From Limnobacter parvus (lineage in GTDB: Bacteria; Pseudomonadota; Gammaproteobacteria; Burkholderiales; Burkholderiaceae_B), in assembly GCF_024623725.1 (NCBI RefSeq), contig NZ_JANKHG010000027.1, positions 1 through 64,000 of the forward strand: a stretch of 64,000 bases of DNA, given 5' to 3'. Below are positions 54,174 to 64,000 of this stretch, piece after piece. A model generated the notes under the pieces. It was not told the DNA's origin, ran no database searches, and saw only the letters and a program-made list of their open reading frames with translations. How positions within the stretch are numbered: position 1 is the first letter of the stretch; each line of letters starts with the position of its first letter. A program made the translations under genes and the position numbers.

Positions 54174-54887
54174 TTATTTGGGATAGCTGCGCGCACCGAA
54201 CAGGGCTGAGCCTACCCGCACGCAAGTGGAGCCGCATTCAATGGCCAATTCAAGGTCGGCCGACATGCCCATTGAAAGCGTGTCTAGCTTTAATCCTTGA
54301 TTGTTCAATTCATCAAAAATCGTTTTGCATTGTAGAAACTCAGCCTTGAGTTGGTCGGTGTTCTCGGTGTTGCTGGGTATGGTCATTAGGCCCCGAAGTT
54401 TCAGGTTTGGCAGGGCGCTGATGGTTTTGCACAGCTCGACTGCATCAGCGGGTTCAACCCCCGATTTGCTGTCTTCACCCGAGGTATTGATTTGCACCAA
54501 CACGTTTAAAGCAGGCAGGTTCGAAGGGCGTTGATCAGACAAACGTTGCGCAATTTTTAATCGATCAACACTGTGCACCCAAGGAAAATTTTCAGCGATT
54601 GGTTTGGTTTTATTGCTTTGAATGGGGCCAATGAAGTGCCATTCAATGGCGGGCGTATTCTGCTGGGCATTGGGGTGATCAGCCAGCTGGGTGATTTTGT
54701 CCAAGGCTTCTTGCAGGTAATTTTCACCAAAGGTGGTTTGCCCACAGGCATGGAATTCAAGCACATCGCTGAGCGGAAAGGTTTTGCTGACCGCCAGTAG
54801 CTGTACCGCGTCTGTGGCCCTGCCTGCTTTGGCGCAGGCCATGGCAATTCGCTTTTGAATGTCAGCCAGTTGGTCGGCTCGGCTCAT
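54174..54887 (-). CDS. yggS: PLP homeostasis protein YggS (PLPBP)
   Basis: A 237-residue single-domain alanine-racemase-fold protein. The PLP lysine is in LLAVSKTFP, and the C-terminal SMGMSADLELAIECGSTCVRVGSALFG binds the phosphate. It controls free pyridoxal phosphate and affects amino acid pools. It is upstream of proC on the same strand and divergent from pilT. Confidence 0.95.
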   Translation of the reverse strand: MSRADQLADIQKRIAMACAKAGRATDAVQLLAVSKTFPLSDVLEFHACGQTTFGENYLQEALDKITQLADHPNAQQNTPAIEWHFIGPIQSNKTKPIAENFPWVHSVDRLKIAQRLSDQRPSNLPALNVLVQINTSGEDSKSGVEPADAVELCKTISALPNLKLRGLMTIPSNTENTDQLKAEFLQCKTIFDELNNQGLKLDTLSMGMSADLELAIECGSTCVRVGSALFGARSYPK

Positions 54888-54926
54888 GGTGAATCAACTT
54901 AATACTCAAAGGGAGATTATAGCCAC

Positions 54927-55961
54927 ATGACACTGACCGAATTGTTGACTTGGGCCGTGGAAGAACATGCATCGGACCTTCATTTGTCAGCTGACATGCC
55001 GCCTATGATTCGGGTGGATGGTGAGGTGCGCCGATTAAGTGACGCCGTATTGAGCCACCGTGAAATTTATCGACTTATTCAAGGCTCGATGAGCGAAGCG
55101 CAATGGCAAGGCTGGGAGCAGTCGCATGAATGCGATTACAGCTTTGCCGTAGAGGGTTTGTCACGGTTCCGTGTAAACGCGTTCATGCAAAGCCGGGGCG
55201 CATCGGCTGCGTTTCGTGTGGTACCCAGCCGTGTAAAAACGCTTGAGGATTTGGAAGCTCCCACTGTATTTCGCCAGATTGCGCGCGAACCCAATGGCCT
55301 TGTGTTGGTCACCGGCCCCACGGGTTCAGGCAAAAGCACCACCTTGGCAGCGATGGTCGATGATGTGAATCGAAACCAGAAGGCACACATACTGACTATT
55401 GAAGATCCGATTGAGTTCACCCACACGCCGATGAATTGCATTATTAACCAGCGTGAATTGGGTGAGCACACCCATTCATTTGGCGCGGCCCTGCGTTCAG
55501 CTTTGCGTGAAGACCCTGACGTCATTTTGGTGGGCGAAATGCGTGACCTGGAAACCATTCAACTGGCTTTGACAGCGGCAGAAACCGGGCACCTGGTGTT
55601 TGCAACATTGCACACATCATCGGCCCCAAAAACAATAGATCGAATTATCGATGCGTTTCCTTCCGCCGACAAATCCATGGTGCGCGCCATGTTGTCTGAA
55701 TCGTTGCGCGCGGTAGTTTGCCAAACTTTGCTGAAGCGCCAGGGCGGTGGCCGGGTTGCTGCGCATGAAATCATGATGGCTACTCCACCCATAAGAAATT
55801 TAATTCGGGAGGGTAAAGTGGCGCAAATGTTGTCTTCGATTCAAACCGGCTCCCAGCATGGCATGCAGACCATGGAACAAGCGGTGCAACGCCTGTTGAT
55901 GAGTGGAAAAATTACTCGGGAAGTGGCGATGAGTGTGCTGTCGGGATCAAACCAGCCCTGA
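54927..55961 (+). CDS. pilT: Type IV pilus retraction ATPase PilT
   Basis: A 344-residue hexameric secretion ATPase. The N-terminal PAS-like part begins ASDLHLSADMPPMIRVDGEVRR. Walker A is GPTGSGKST (130-138), the Walker B-type stretch is DVILVGEMRD, and the retraction motif is PIRNLIREGK (AIRNLIRE in most PilT). It depolymerises pili for twitching and DNA uptake. It is divergent from yggS. A pilU usually follows pilT, but here a glutathione peroxidase does. Confidence 0.95.
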   Translation: MTLTELLTWAVEEHASDLHLSADMPPMIRVDGEVRRLSDAVLSHREIYRLIQGSMSEAQWQGWEQSHECDYSFAVEGLSRFRVNAFMQSRGASAAFRVVPSRVKTLEDLEAPTVFRQIAREPNGLVLVTGPTGSGKSTTLAAMVDDVNRNQKAHILTIEDPIEFTHTPMNCIINQRELGEHTHSFGAALRSALREDPDVILVGEMRDLETIQLALTAAETGHLVFATLHTSSAPKTIDRIIDAFPSADKSMVRAMLSESLRAVVCQTLLKRQGGGRVAAHEIMMATPPIRNLIREGKVAQMLSSIQTGSQHGMQTMEQAVQRLLMSGKITREVAMSVLSGSNQP

Positions 55962-56018
55962 GTGTTTTCGGTTTGAAGGTAAACTTGTTTTTCAATACAA
56001 ATTTGAAAGGCAGGAACC

Positions 56019-56507
56019 ATGGCAACTGGCGTACACGAATTTTCAAGCAAAACCCTGGATGGCAAACCCCTGAGCCTTGCTGATTTTGAGGGCAAGGTGC
56101 TATTGATTGTGAACACCGCAAGCAAGTGTGGCTTTACGCCCCAGTACGAGGGTTTGCAAGAATTGCACGCGGAGCTTGGCCAAAAAGGTTTGGTGATTAT
56201 CGGGTTTCCGTGCAATCAGTTTGGTGGGCAAGAACCTGGAACTGAAGAAGTAATTGCCAGCTTCTGCCAGAAAAACTACGGTGTTGATTTTTTGATGGCT
56301 GAAAAAGTGGATGTGAAGGGCAGCGATGCACACCCTTTGTTCAAGTATCTGACTTCCCAGGCAAGGGGAATTCTTGGTACCGAAGCGATTAAATGGAACT
56401 TCACGAAGTTTTTGGTTCGCAAGAATGGTGAGGTATACGACCGTTATGCACCCACCACCAAACCGGCTGATTTGAAAGCTGACATTGCCAAATTATTGGC
56501 AGAATAG
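56019..56507 (+). CDS. Glutathione peroxidase-like thiol peroxidase
   Basis: A 162-residue thioredoxin-fold peroxidase. The peroxidatic cysteine is Cys37 in NTASKCGFTPQY, not selenocysteine. The FPCNQFGGQEPG and KWNFTKFLV motifs (Gln and Trp of the catalytic set) are present. Many bacterial members use thioredoxin rather than glutathione. Its start follows a purine-rich AAAGGCAGGAACC. It is convergent with the RlmL-type gene, separated by one base. Confidence 0.93.
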   Translation: MATGVHEFSSKTLDGKPLSLADFEGKVLLIVNTASKCGFTPQYEGLQELHAELGQKGLVIIGFPCNQFGGQEPGTEEVIASFCQKNYGVDFLMAEKVDVKGSDAHPLFKYLTSQARGILGTEAIKWNFTKFLVRKNGEVYDRYAPTTKPADLKADIAKLLAE

Positions 56508-56508
56508 A

Positions 56509-57849
56509 TCAAGCACCGTTCTGTTCATCATTTTCGGCTGAATTTTCCACTGCGCTATCGAGACTGGCCCGTGGACGATACACGCCTCGGGTCAGTGGAA
56601 TTTCAAACAGGCGGCATTCAATCGGCCCGTTGAAAAGCGGGCGTTTGCGCTTGGGGCTTAAGCCCAGCGTTTTTTTGATTTCCAGGTCGCCCGAGAACAA
56701 AAACGCTGTCCACCCTGCGTAATTCACTTTCAAATGGTCACCATAGGCTTTGAACAGGCGCTCGTAAGCCTCGTCCTCAGGTACATCAGCGCCTTTGGCG
56801 CGCACACGTTCGCCATAGGGTGGGTTGCTGAACACAATGCCCGTGGGCGCTGGCGGTTCAACGGTGAGCGCATCGCGTTGTGCGAATTGCACAATGCCTG
56901 CATCCAGCAATTCTTCAAAGCCGGCACGCGCCACGTTTTCTTTGGCGATCTCGATCAGCAATTCTGTGATGTCGCTTGCAAACCATTGGAAATAGGGTGT
57001 TTTCAGTGCCTTGTCCAAACCCGCATTGAAGCGGCGGTTGGCATCTTCTTGAAGTTCTTTGCCCCAATCCGATGTGAAGGGTTTTAGGTTTTCAAATGCA
57101 AAAGGGCGTTCAAGCCCGGGTGCACGGTCGCAAAGTTGTGACAATGATTCGATCACCATGGTGCCGCTGCCGCAGAAGGGGTCTAGAAACACATCTGCAT
57201 TCTTTCCCGCTTCGCTTTGGCGGGCAATGTGCCACAGGCCAGCAGCCAGATTTTCTTTCAAGGGGGCTACACCCGCTTCTTCACGCCAGCCGCGCTTGAA
57301 CAGGTTTTCGCCAGCCAGGTCGATGTACACCATGGCCTCGGTGGGATTGATGGCCGCAAAAATTCGCACATCGGGTGCTTCCACACTGACATTTGGGCGT
57401 TCATCGAAGCGCTCAAGAAATGCATCGCACACCGCATCTTTCAAGCGAAGTTGGGTGAAACGTACGCTTTGAATGTCAGCACCCAAATTGTTCAAGTCAA
57501 CACGGAAGGTGTTGGAGAGCTTGAACCAGTTGTGCCAGTCCACTGATTTCGCGAGCTTGTAAAACTCGTCTTCGCTGGTGCATTCGCCACGCGCCAATTC
57601 AAGCCCGATGCGGCCCGCAAAGCGGGTCCAATAGGTCATGCGTGTGGCTTGGCGCCAGCTGGCCTCAAAAGTGCAGCCGCCTGTTACAGCGCGGGTTTTT
57701 TGCGCACCCATGGTTTCCAGTTCAGCCACAAGAATTTCTTCCAGGCCACGCGGGCAGCTTGCAAAACAGTTATACACACTTTGCTTGGTGGAGTTGTTTT
57801 GCTGACCGGCGTTATTCGGCTTGGAATGATTTGGGCTTGAATAGGACAT
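56509..57849 (-). CDS. rlmL: THUMP-domain rRNA methyltransferase (RlmL type)
   Basis: A 446-residue protein. After a low-complexity Asn/Ser N-terminus comes a THUMP RNA-binding domain (about 60-170). A class I methyltransferase domain follows, with FLDPFCGSGTMVIE and the N6/N2-type NPPY motif in FSNPPYGERV. It corresponds to the RlmL half of E. coli RlmKL (23S m2G2445). The RlmK half is absent, which is common outside enterics. It is immediately upstream of nothing on its strand and convergent with the peroxidase gene. Confidence 0.85.
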   Translation of the reverse strand: MSYSSPNHSKPNNAGQQNNSTKQSVYNCFASCPRGLEEILVAELETMGAQKTRAVTGGCTFEASWRQATRMTYWTRFAGRIGLELARGECTSEDEFYKLAKSVDWHNWFKLSNTFRVDLNNLGADIQSVRFTQLRLKDAVCDAFLERFDERPNVSVEAPDVRIFAAINPTEAMVYIDLAGENLFKRGWREEAGVAPLKENLAAGLWHIARQSEAGKNADVFLDPFCGSGTMVIESLSQLCDRAPGLERPFAFENLKPFTSDWGKELQEDANRRFNAGLDKALKTPYFQWFASDITELLIEIAKENVARAGFEELLDAGIVQFAQRDALTVEPPAPTGIVFSNPPYGERVRAKGADVPEDEAYERLFKAYGDHLKVNYAGWTAFLFSGDLEIKKTLGLSPKRKRPLFNGPIECRLFEIPLTRGVYRPRASLDSAVENSAENDEQNGA

Positions 57850-57865
57850 GAATTACTTTTAAAAA

Positions 57866-58297
57866 TTAGAAAGGTTTAACAACCACCAAAATGATGGCAA
57901 TGGTCATGAGTACCACTGGCACTTCATTGAACCAACGGAACCAGGTGTGACTGCGGGTGTTTTGACCCGCTTCAAACTTGCGCAGAATGCGACCACAGCT
58001 GTAGTGGTAGCCAGCGATTGCGAACACCACGAAAATTTTTGCATGAAGCCAGCCGCTTTGGCCACCCACACCAATTTGATACACGCCCACCAATGCGAAG
58101 CCAAGAATAAGCGCCGGAATCGCCAGAAGGGTCATGAACTTGTACAGCTTTTTAGACATTTGCAACAGGCGCGCGGTAGCGGCTGGCTCGGTTTCCATGG
58201 CCATGTTCACAAAAATACGCGGCAAGTAAAACAGGCCTGCAAACCAAGCGGCCACGAACAAAATGTGAAAGGCTTTCACCCAAAGATAACCACCCAT
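57866..58297 (-). CDS. hemJ: Protoporphyrinogen IX oxidase HemJ
   Basis: A 143-residue membrane protein with four helices. The conserved N-terminus is WVKAFHILFVAAWFAGLFYLPRIFV, with the essential histidine, and a conserved Lys/Arg-rich C-terminal part contains RWFNEVP. HemJ makes protoporphyrin IX in bacteria lacking HemG/HemY. It lies between proA and the RlmL-type gene. Confidence 0.9.
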   Translation of the reverse strand: MGGYLWVKAFHILFVAAWFAGLFYLPRIFVNMAMETEPAATARLLQMSKKLYKFMTLLAIPALILGFALVGVYQIGVGGQSGWLHAKIFVVFAIAGYHYSCGRILRKFEAGQNTRSHTWFRWFNEVPVVLMTIAIILVVVKPF

Positions 58298-58328
58298 GTA
58301 CTGCTCCAGTTAGTTGGTTTTGAAATAT

Positions 58329-59585
58329 TTAGTTGCGAATTTCACCGTGACCAAACACCACGTACTTCTGGCTGGTCAGGCCTTCAAGGCCCACTGGGCC
58401 ACGGGCATGAATTTTGTCGGTTGAAATACCGATTTCAGCGCCCAGACCATACTCAAATCCATCTGCGAATCGTGTCGACGCATTCACCATGACCGACGCG
58501 GAATCAACCTCGCGAATAAAGCGCATGGCGTGGCTGTGGTTTTCAGTCACGATGCTGTCAGTGTGGTGCGAACCATAGCGGTTAATGTGCGCAATCGCTT
58601 CATCCAGGCTATCAACCACCTTGATCGATAGAATCGGCGCCAAATACTCAGTGTTCCAGTCTTCCTCTGTGGCCAGCTTCACGCTTGGGAGCAGGGCCAT
58701 GGTGCGTTTGCAACCGCGCAACTCAACGCCTTTTGCAGCGTAGCGCTGTGCGAGTTCAGCCAGGGCAGGTTTGGCCACATGGGTGTGAACAAGCAACGTT
58801 TCCATGGTGTTGCAGGTGCCGTAGCGGTGCGTTTTCGCATTCTCGGCAATGTTGGCGGCATGCACCATATTGGCCGATTCATCAATGTACACATGACAAA
58901 TGCCATCCAGGTGCTTGATTACAGGCACTTTGGCATCGCGTGAAATACGTTCGATCAAACCCTTGCCACCACGGGGCACGATTACATCGACATATTCGGT
59001 CATGGTGATCAGTGTGCCCACCGCAGCACGGTCAGTGGTGTCGATTACCTGCACTGCATCGGCTGGCAAGCCAGCGGCTTCAAGGCCTTGGGCAACAATT
59101 GCGGCCAAGGCTTGGTTGCAGCGAAATGCTTCAGACCCACCCCGTAGAATGGTGCTGTTGCCTGACTTGATGCACAGGCCAGCGGCATCCACGGTCACGT
59201 TCGGGCGGCTTTCATAAATAATGCCGATGACGCCCAATGGCACGCGCATTTTGCCCACTTGAATGCCGGAAGGACGATTTTTGAAATCAGTCATTTCGCC
59301 GATTGGGTCAGGTAGCTGGGCTATTTGTTCCAGGCCTTCGGCCATGGTTTCAATGGCCTTGTCGCTCAGTGCCAAACGATCAAGCAGCGCAGCATCCAAG
59401 CCATTGGCCTTGGCTTGTGCCATGTCTTCCTGATTGGCTTTGGTCAGTGCGGTTTTGTTGGCACGAATGAGTTTCGCTGTTTCCAACAGCGCGGTGTTTT
59501 TGGCGAGTGTATTGGCTTTGGCCATGTACACCGCCGCAGCTCGGGCTTTTTTGCCGATGGCCAGAATTTGTTCTTCAATACTCAT
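58329..59585 (-). CDS. proA: Gamma-glutamyl phosphate reductase
   Basis: A 418-residue aldehyde-dehydrogenase-fold enzyme from ATG 59585; a longer frame lacks a start signal. The catalytic cysteine is in [13 protein letters not shown], and VPRGGKGLI and NTMETLLVH are typical. It reduces glutamyl phosphate to the semialdehyde for proline; proB is not in the window. It follows holA by 13 bases. Confidence 0.96.
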   Translation of the reverse strand: MSIEEQILAIGKKARAAAVYMAKANTLAKNTALLETAKLIRANKTALTKANQEDMAQAKANGLDAALLDRLALSDKAIETMAEGLEQIAQLPDPIGEMTDFKNRPSGIQVGKMRVPLGVIGIIYESRPNVTVDAAGLCIKSGNSTILRGGSEAFRCNQALAAIVAQGLEAAGLPADAVQVIDTTDRAAVGTLITMTEYVDVIVPRGGKGLIERISRDAKVPVIKHLDGICHVYIDESANMVHAANIAENAKTHRYGTCNTMETLLVHTHVAKPALAELAQRYAAKGVELRGCKRTMALLPSVKLATEEDWNTEYLAPILSIKVVDSLDEAIAHINRYGSHHTDSIVTENHSHAMRFIREVDSASVMVNASTRFADGFEYGLGAEIGISTDKIHARGPVGLEGLTSQKYVVFGHGEIRN

Positions 59586-59598
59586 GGTGCTTACTCTT

Positions 59599-60639
59599 TC
59601 AGGTGTTCCAAAGTTCAGGTGGCTCGATGCCGGCCACGCCCAAACCAATAATTTCAAACAGGGTCCAGGGGTCGCCTTGCTTCATGCCCTTGATTGTTTT
59701 TTCAGCGGCGTAACACCACGCAGTCAGCTTTTGTAAACTTCCGGGGGTGTGGCGTTTAAGGGCTGCGGCAATGTGATTCTGGCGCTGTCCCCAAATTCTA
59801 TTTTGTCGGCAGGCATCCGACAAAGACATTCCACGCCGCATAGCCTGCTGTGTGTCGCGAATGGCACGAATTTCCTCCTGCAAGGCCCATAGCACCAAGG
59901 TAGGGGCTTCGCCTTCTGCTTCAAGGCCTTCTATCATGCGGGTAATACGTTTTGTATCACCAGCCAATAAGCTGCCACCCAGGTCGAACACATTGAAGCG
60001 TGCCGAGTTGGCCACCATTCCCTGAACCTGTTCTGCTTTCACGGCACCCTGATGTTCCAGGGACAGTTTTTCAATGGTTTGGTGCGCCACCAGTAAATTG
60101 CCCTCGGTTTTCTCGGCCAGCCAGGCGCAGGTTTCGCGGTCCAGTTGCACGCCTTTGCGTTTGGCGGCCTGTGCAATCCAGCCTGGCAGGGTGTCTGCGC
60201 CCACGGGGCGACAGGCGATTTCAGTGCCCTTGGCCAACAGGTCGGCAAAGCCCGTGCTTTTTTCCTGGGTTTTGTTCAGCTTTGGCGCATTCACCAGCAA
60301 GTGGTGCCCAGTGTCGCCAGCGGTAATCCATTGGGCGGCTTTGCTCAAAGCTTCAGCCGCTTCTTTGCTGAGTTTTGGCTGGTTAATCCGCAAATCAACC
60401 AGCGACACATCGCCAAACAAAGATGCTTCTGCAAACAGAGACAGGAATTCCTGTGGGTCAAATTGTCGGTCAACTTCCACAATTTGGCGCTGGTAATCAG
60501 TTTGCTTTTTCAAGCGCTGGCGGTACAGGTCGGTGGCTTGGGTTGCGAACAGAGGTTCATCAGTAAACACGCAAAGTAATTGGGGCAAGGCAGTGCTGGC
60601 CCCATCATTTAACCAGGTGTCTAGCGCAATCTGTTTCAC
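59599..60639 (-). CDS. holA: DNA polymerase III subunit delta
   Basis: A 346-residue clamp-loader subunit. It has an AAA+-like fold without a Walker A, as expected; recognisable parts are the N-terminal beta-interacting region around [28 protein letters not shown], and the C-terminal collar helices. It opens the sliding clamp. Its start overlaps the lptE stop by four bases, so the genes are coupled. Confidence 0.93.
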   Translation of the reverse strand: MKQIALDTWLNDGASTALPQLLCVFTDEPLFATQATDLYRQRLKKQTDYQRQIVEVDRQFDPQEFLSLFAEASLFGDVSLVDLRINQPKLSKEAAEALSKAAQWITAGDTGHHLLVNAPKLNKTQEKSTGFADLLAKGTEIACRPVGADTLPGWIAQAAKRKGVQLDRETCAWLAEKTEGNLLVAHQTIEKLSLEHQGAVKAEQVQGMVANSARFNVFDLGGSLLAGDTKRITRMIEGLEAEGEAPTLVLWALQEEIRAIRDTQQAMRRGMSLSDACRQNRIWGQRQNHIAAALKRHTPGSLQKLTAWCYAAEKTIKGMKQGDPWTLFEIIGLGVAGIEPPELWNT

Positions 60640-61130
60640 TTCTGGCCCAGTTTCAGCGCGCTCAATCGCCCTGTAATTTGGCGTGCAATGTCGCGTTGCA
60701 TTTCAGTGTAAAGCTGGTTTTCTTCTGCTTCCTTACCCAGAATTTGGTCGTCGGCGTAGGTCAGTTCACGGCGTTGGCTAAGCTGGCTGGTGGCAATCAG
60801 GAAGTCTCCGTTTTTGTCGACCACGCTATAAATAAGTTCATAGGTAATCCGAACCTCGCGCGCACGGCCTGTGGCACTGAAAGTCACAATACTGCGGTCG
60901 CGCAACTCGCTGATCAGGTTTAGTTTCAATGGCGCGCCTTCGGGCGGATTCACCTTCAAGTCAAGAATTTGGAGCTGCAAGTCCATGTTGCGACTCATTT
61001 CTGAATTGTCCATGCCACGTAACTCAATTTTCTCGAAATCAAAGTCGTATTGGCCGCGCATTTGGAAGCCGCAGGCCGCCAATGCAAATGCAGTGGTCAG
61101 CAATGCAATGACTTGGATGAATCGTTTCAT
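60636..61130 (-). CDS. lptE: LPS assembly lipoprotein LptE
   Basis: From ATG 61130, a 164-residue lipoprotein. The signal ends in a lipobox LAAC (Cys near residue 20), followed by GFQMRGQYDFDFEKIELRG, the LptE start pattern. It plugs the LptD barrel at the outer membrane for LPS insertion. It is in the leuS-lptE-holA order seen across proteobacteria. Confidence 0.93.
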   Translation of the reverse strand: MKRFIQVIALLTTAFALAACGFQMRGQYDFDFEKIELRGMDNSEMSRNMDLQLQILDLKVNPPEGAPLKLNLISELRDRSIVTFSATGRAREVRITYELIYSVVDKNGDFLIATSQLSQRRELTYADDQILGKEAEENQLYTEMQRDIARQITGRLSALKLGQK

Positions 61131-61158
61131 AAGGACTCGCTTGGTGATGAATTCAGTC

Positions 61159-63881
<2,723 letters not shown>

Positions 63882-63926
63882 TCGGGCTTTTTCGTTTTTT
63901 ACGGGCCGGGCAGGTGGGGCAATCAC

Positions 63927-63935
63927 TGTTAAAAT
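63927..63935 (+). promoter_or_regulatory. Extended -10 element of the right-edge gene
   Basis: TGTTAAAAT has the TGn extension plus TAAAAT. It lies about 34 bases before the GTG start of the partial helicase gene. Confidence 0.4.
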
Positions 63936-63968
63936 CAACAGCAAAACCCAATTCTGATGTGAGAAGCC

Positions 63969-64000
63969 GTGTCTTTACTTGAAAGCCTGAATCCCGAACA
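63969..64000 (+). CDS. uvrD: Start of a probable UvrD/PcrA helicase (cut by the window edge)
   Basis: A GTG start gives SLLESLNPE before the window ends. UvrD, PcrA and Rep typically begin with a Leu-Leu-x-x-Leu-Asn-Pro-Glu-Gln pattern (the Q-motif region), so this is a likely DNA helicase II. Only ten codons are visible, and it is divergent from leuS. Confidence 0.45.
   Translation, partial: MSLLESLNPE

Noticed and set aside
56509-57849. RlmL gene appears to be half of RlmKL
   Set aside because: Stand-alone RlmL-type proteins are usual outside enterobacteria; there is no sign of a frameshift.

Overview
This window looks like ordinary chromosome of a Gram-negative betaproteobacterium of the order Burkholderiales. 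The evidence is lipopolysaccharide assembly genes (lapA-lapB, hldA-hldD, lptE), a type IV pilus ATPase, and gene orders I recall as typical of that order: TRZ/ATZ deaminase-ompA-ubiG-gph beside gyrA; gyrA-serC-pheA-hisC-tyrA-aroA-cmk-rpsA-ihfB-lapA-lapB; oxyR-ubiA; proA-holA-lptE-leuS. The genus Limnobacter is my best guess from memory and is not proven by the sequence. I found no transposase, integrase, CRISPR array, rRNA gene or canonical tRNA gene.

1-16 kb is the accessory-looking part. It holds a beta-lactamase-fold serine hydrolase behind a promoter with two dyads, a lipoprotein alpha/beta hydrolase, an NAD-dependent reductase, an orphan protein, and an AraC/O6-alkylguanine methyltransferase fusion. 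Next comes a four-gene envelope cluster: DUF1302 outer-membrane-type protein, DUF1329 periplasmic protein, YCF48-like propeller, MMPL/RND transporter. An M14-type deacylase, a second orphan protein, a CheV-type coupling protein and a 2OG-Fe(II) oxygenase follow.

16-24 kb is stress and detoxification: an ECF sigma factor with its NrsF-type anti-sigma partner (minus strand), the formaldehyde pathway frmA-fghA followed by an undescribed zinc-ribbon membrane protein, a MazG-like pyrophosphohydrolase, an Old Yellow Enzyme with a divergent LysR regulator, and a RarD/EamA permease.

24-29 kb holds a tmRNA gene (minus strand) with an unusually long tag, a GC-rich hairpin-rich block at its 3' side, and gph, ubiG, an OmpA-family protein and an MTA/SAH deaminase. 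29-44 kb is the gyrA/serine/aromatic amino acid/ribosomal S1 supraoperon, then IHF-beta, LapA-LapB and ADP-heptose synthesis. It ends in a strongly folded stretch with a terminator that looks like an unannotated small RNA.

44-64 kb is housekeeping: rpsP-rimM-trmD-rplS, recG, ridA, an APC permease with a soluble C-terminal domain, oxyR-ubiA, proC-yggS, pilT, a glutathione peroxidase, an RlmL-type methyltransferase, hemJ, proA-holA-lptE-leuS and the first codons of a probable uvrD. There is no gene-free stretch longer than 300 bases. The items most worth follow-up are the structured RNA near 43.8 kb, the folded leader before rplS, the tmRNA tag, the DUF1302-DUF1329-YCF48-MMPL cluster, and the two orphan proteins.
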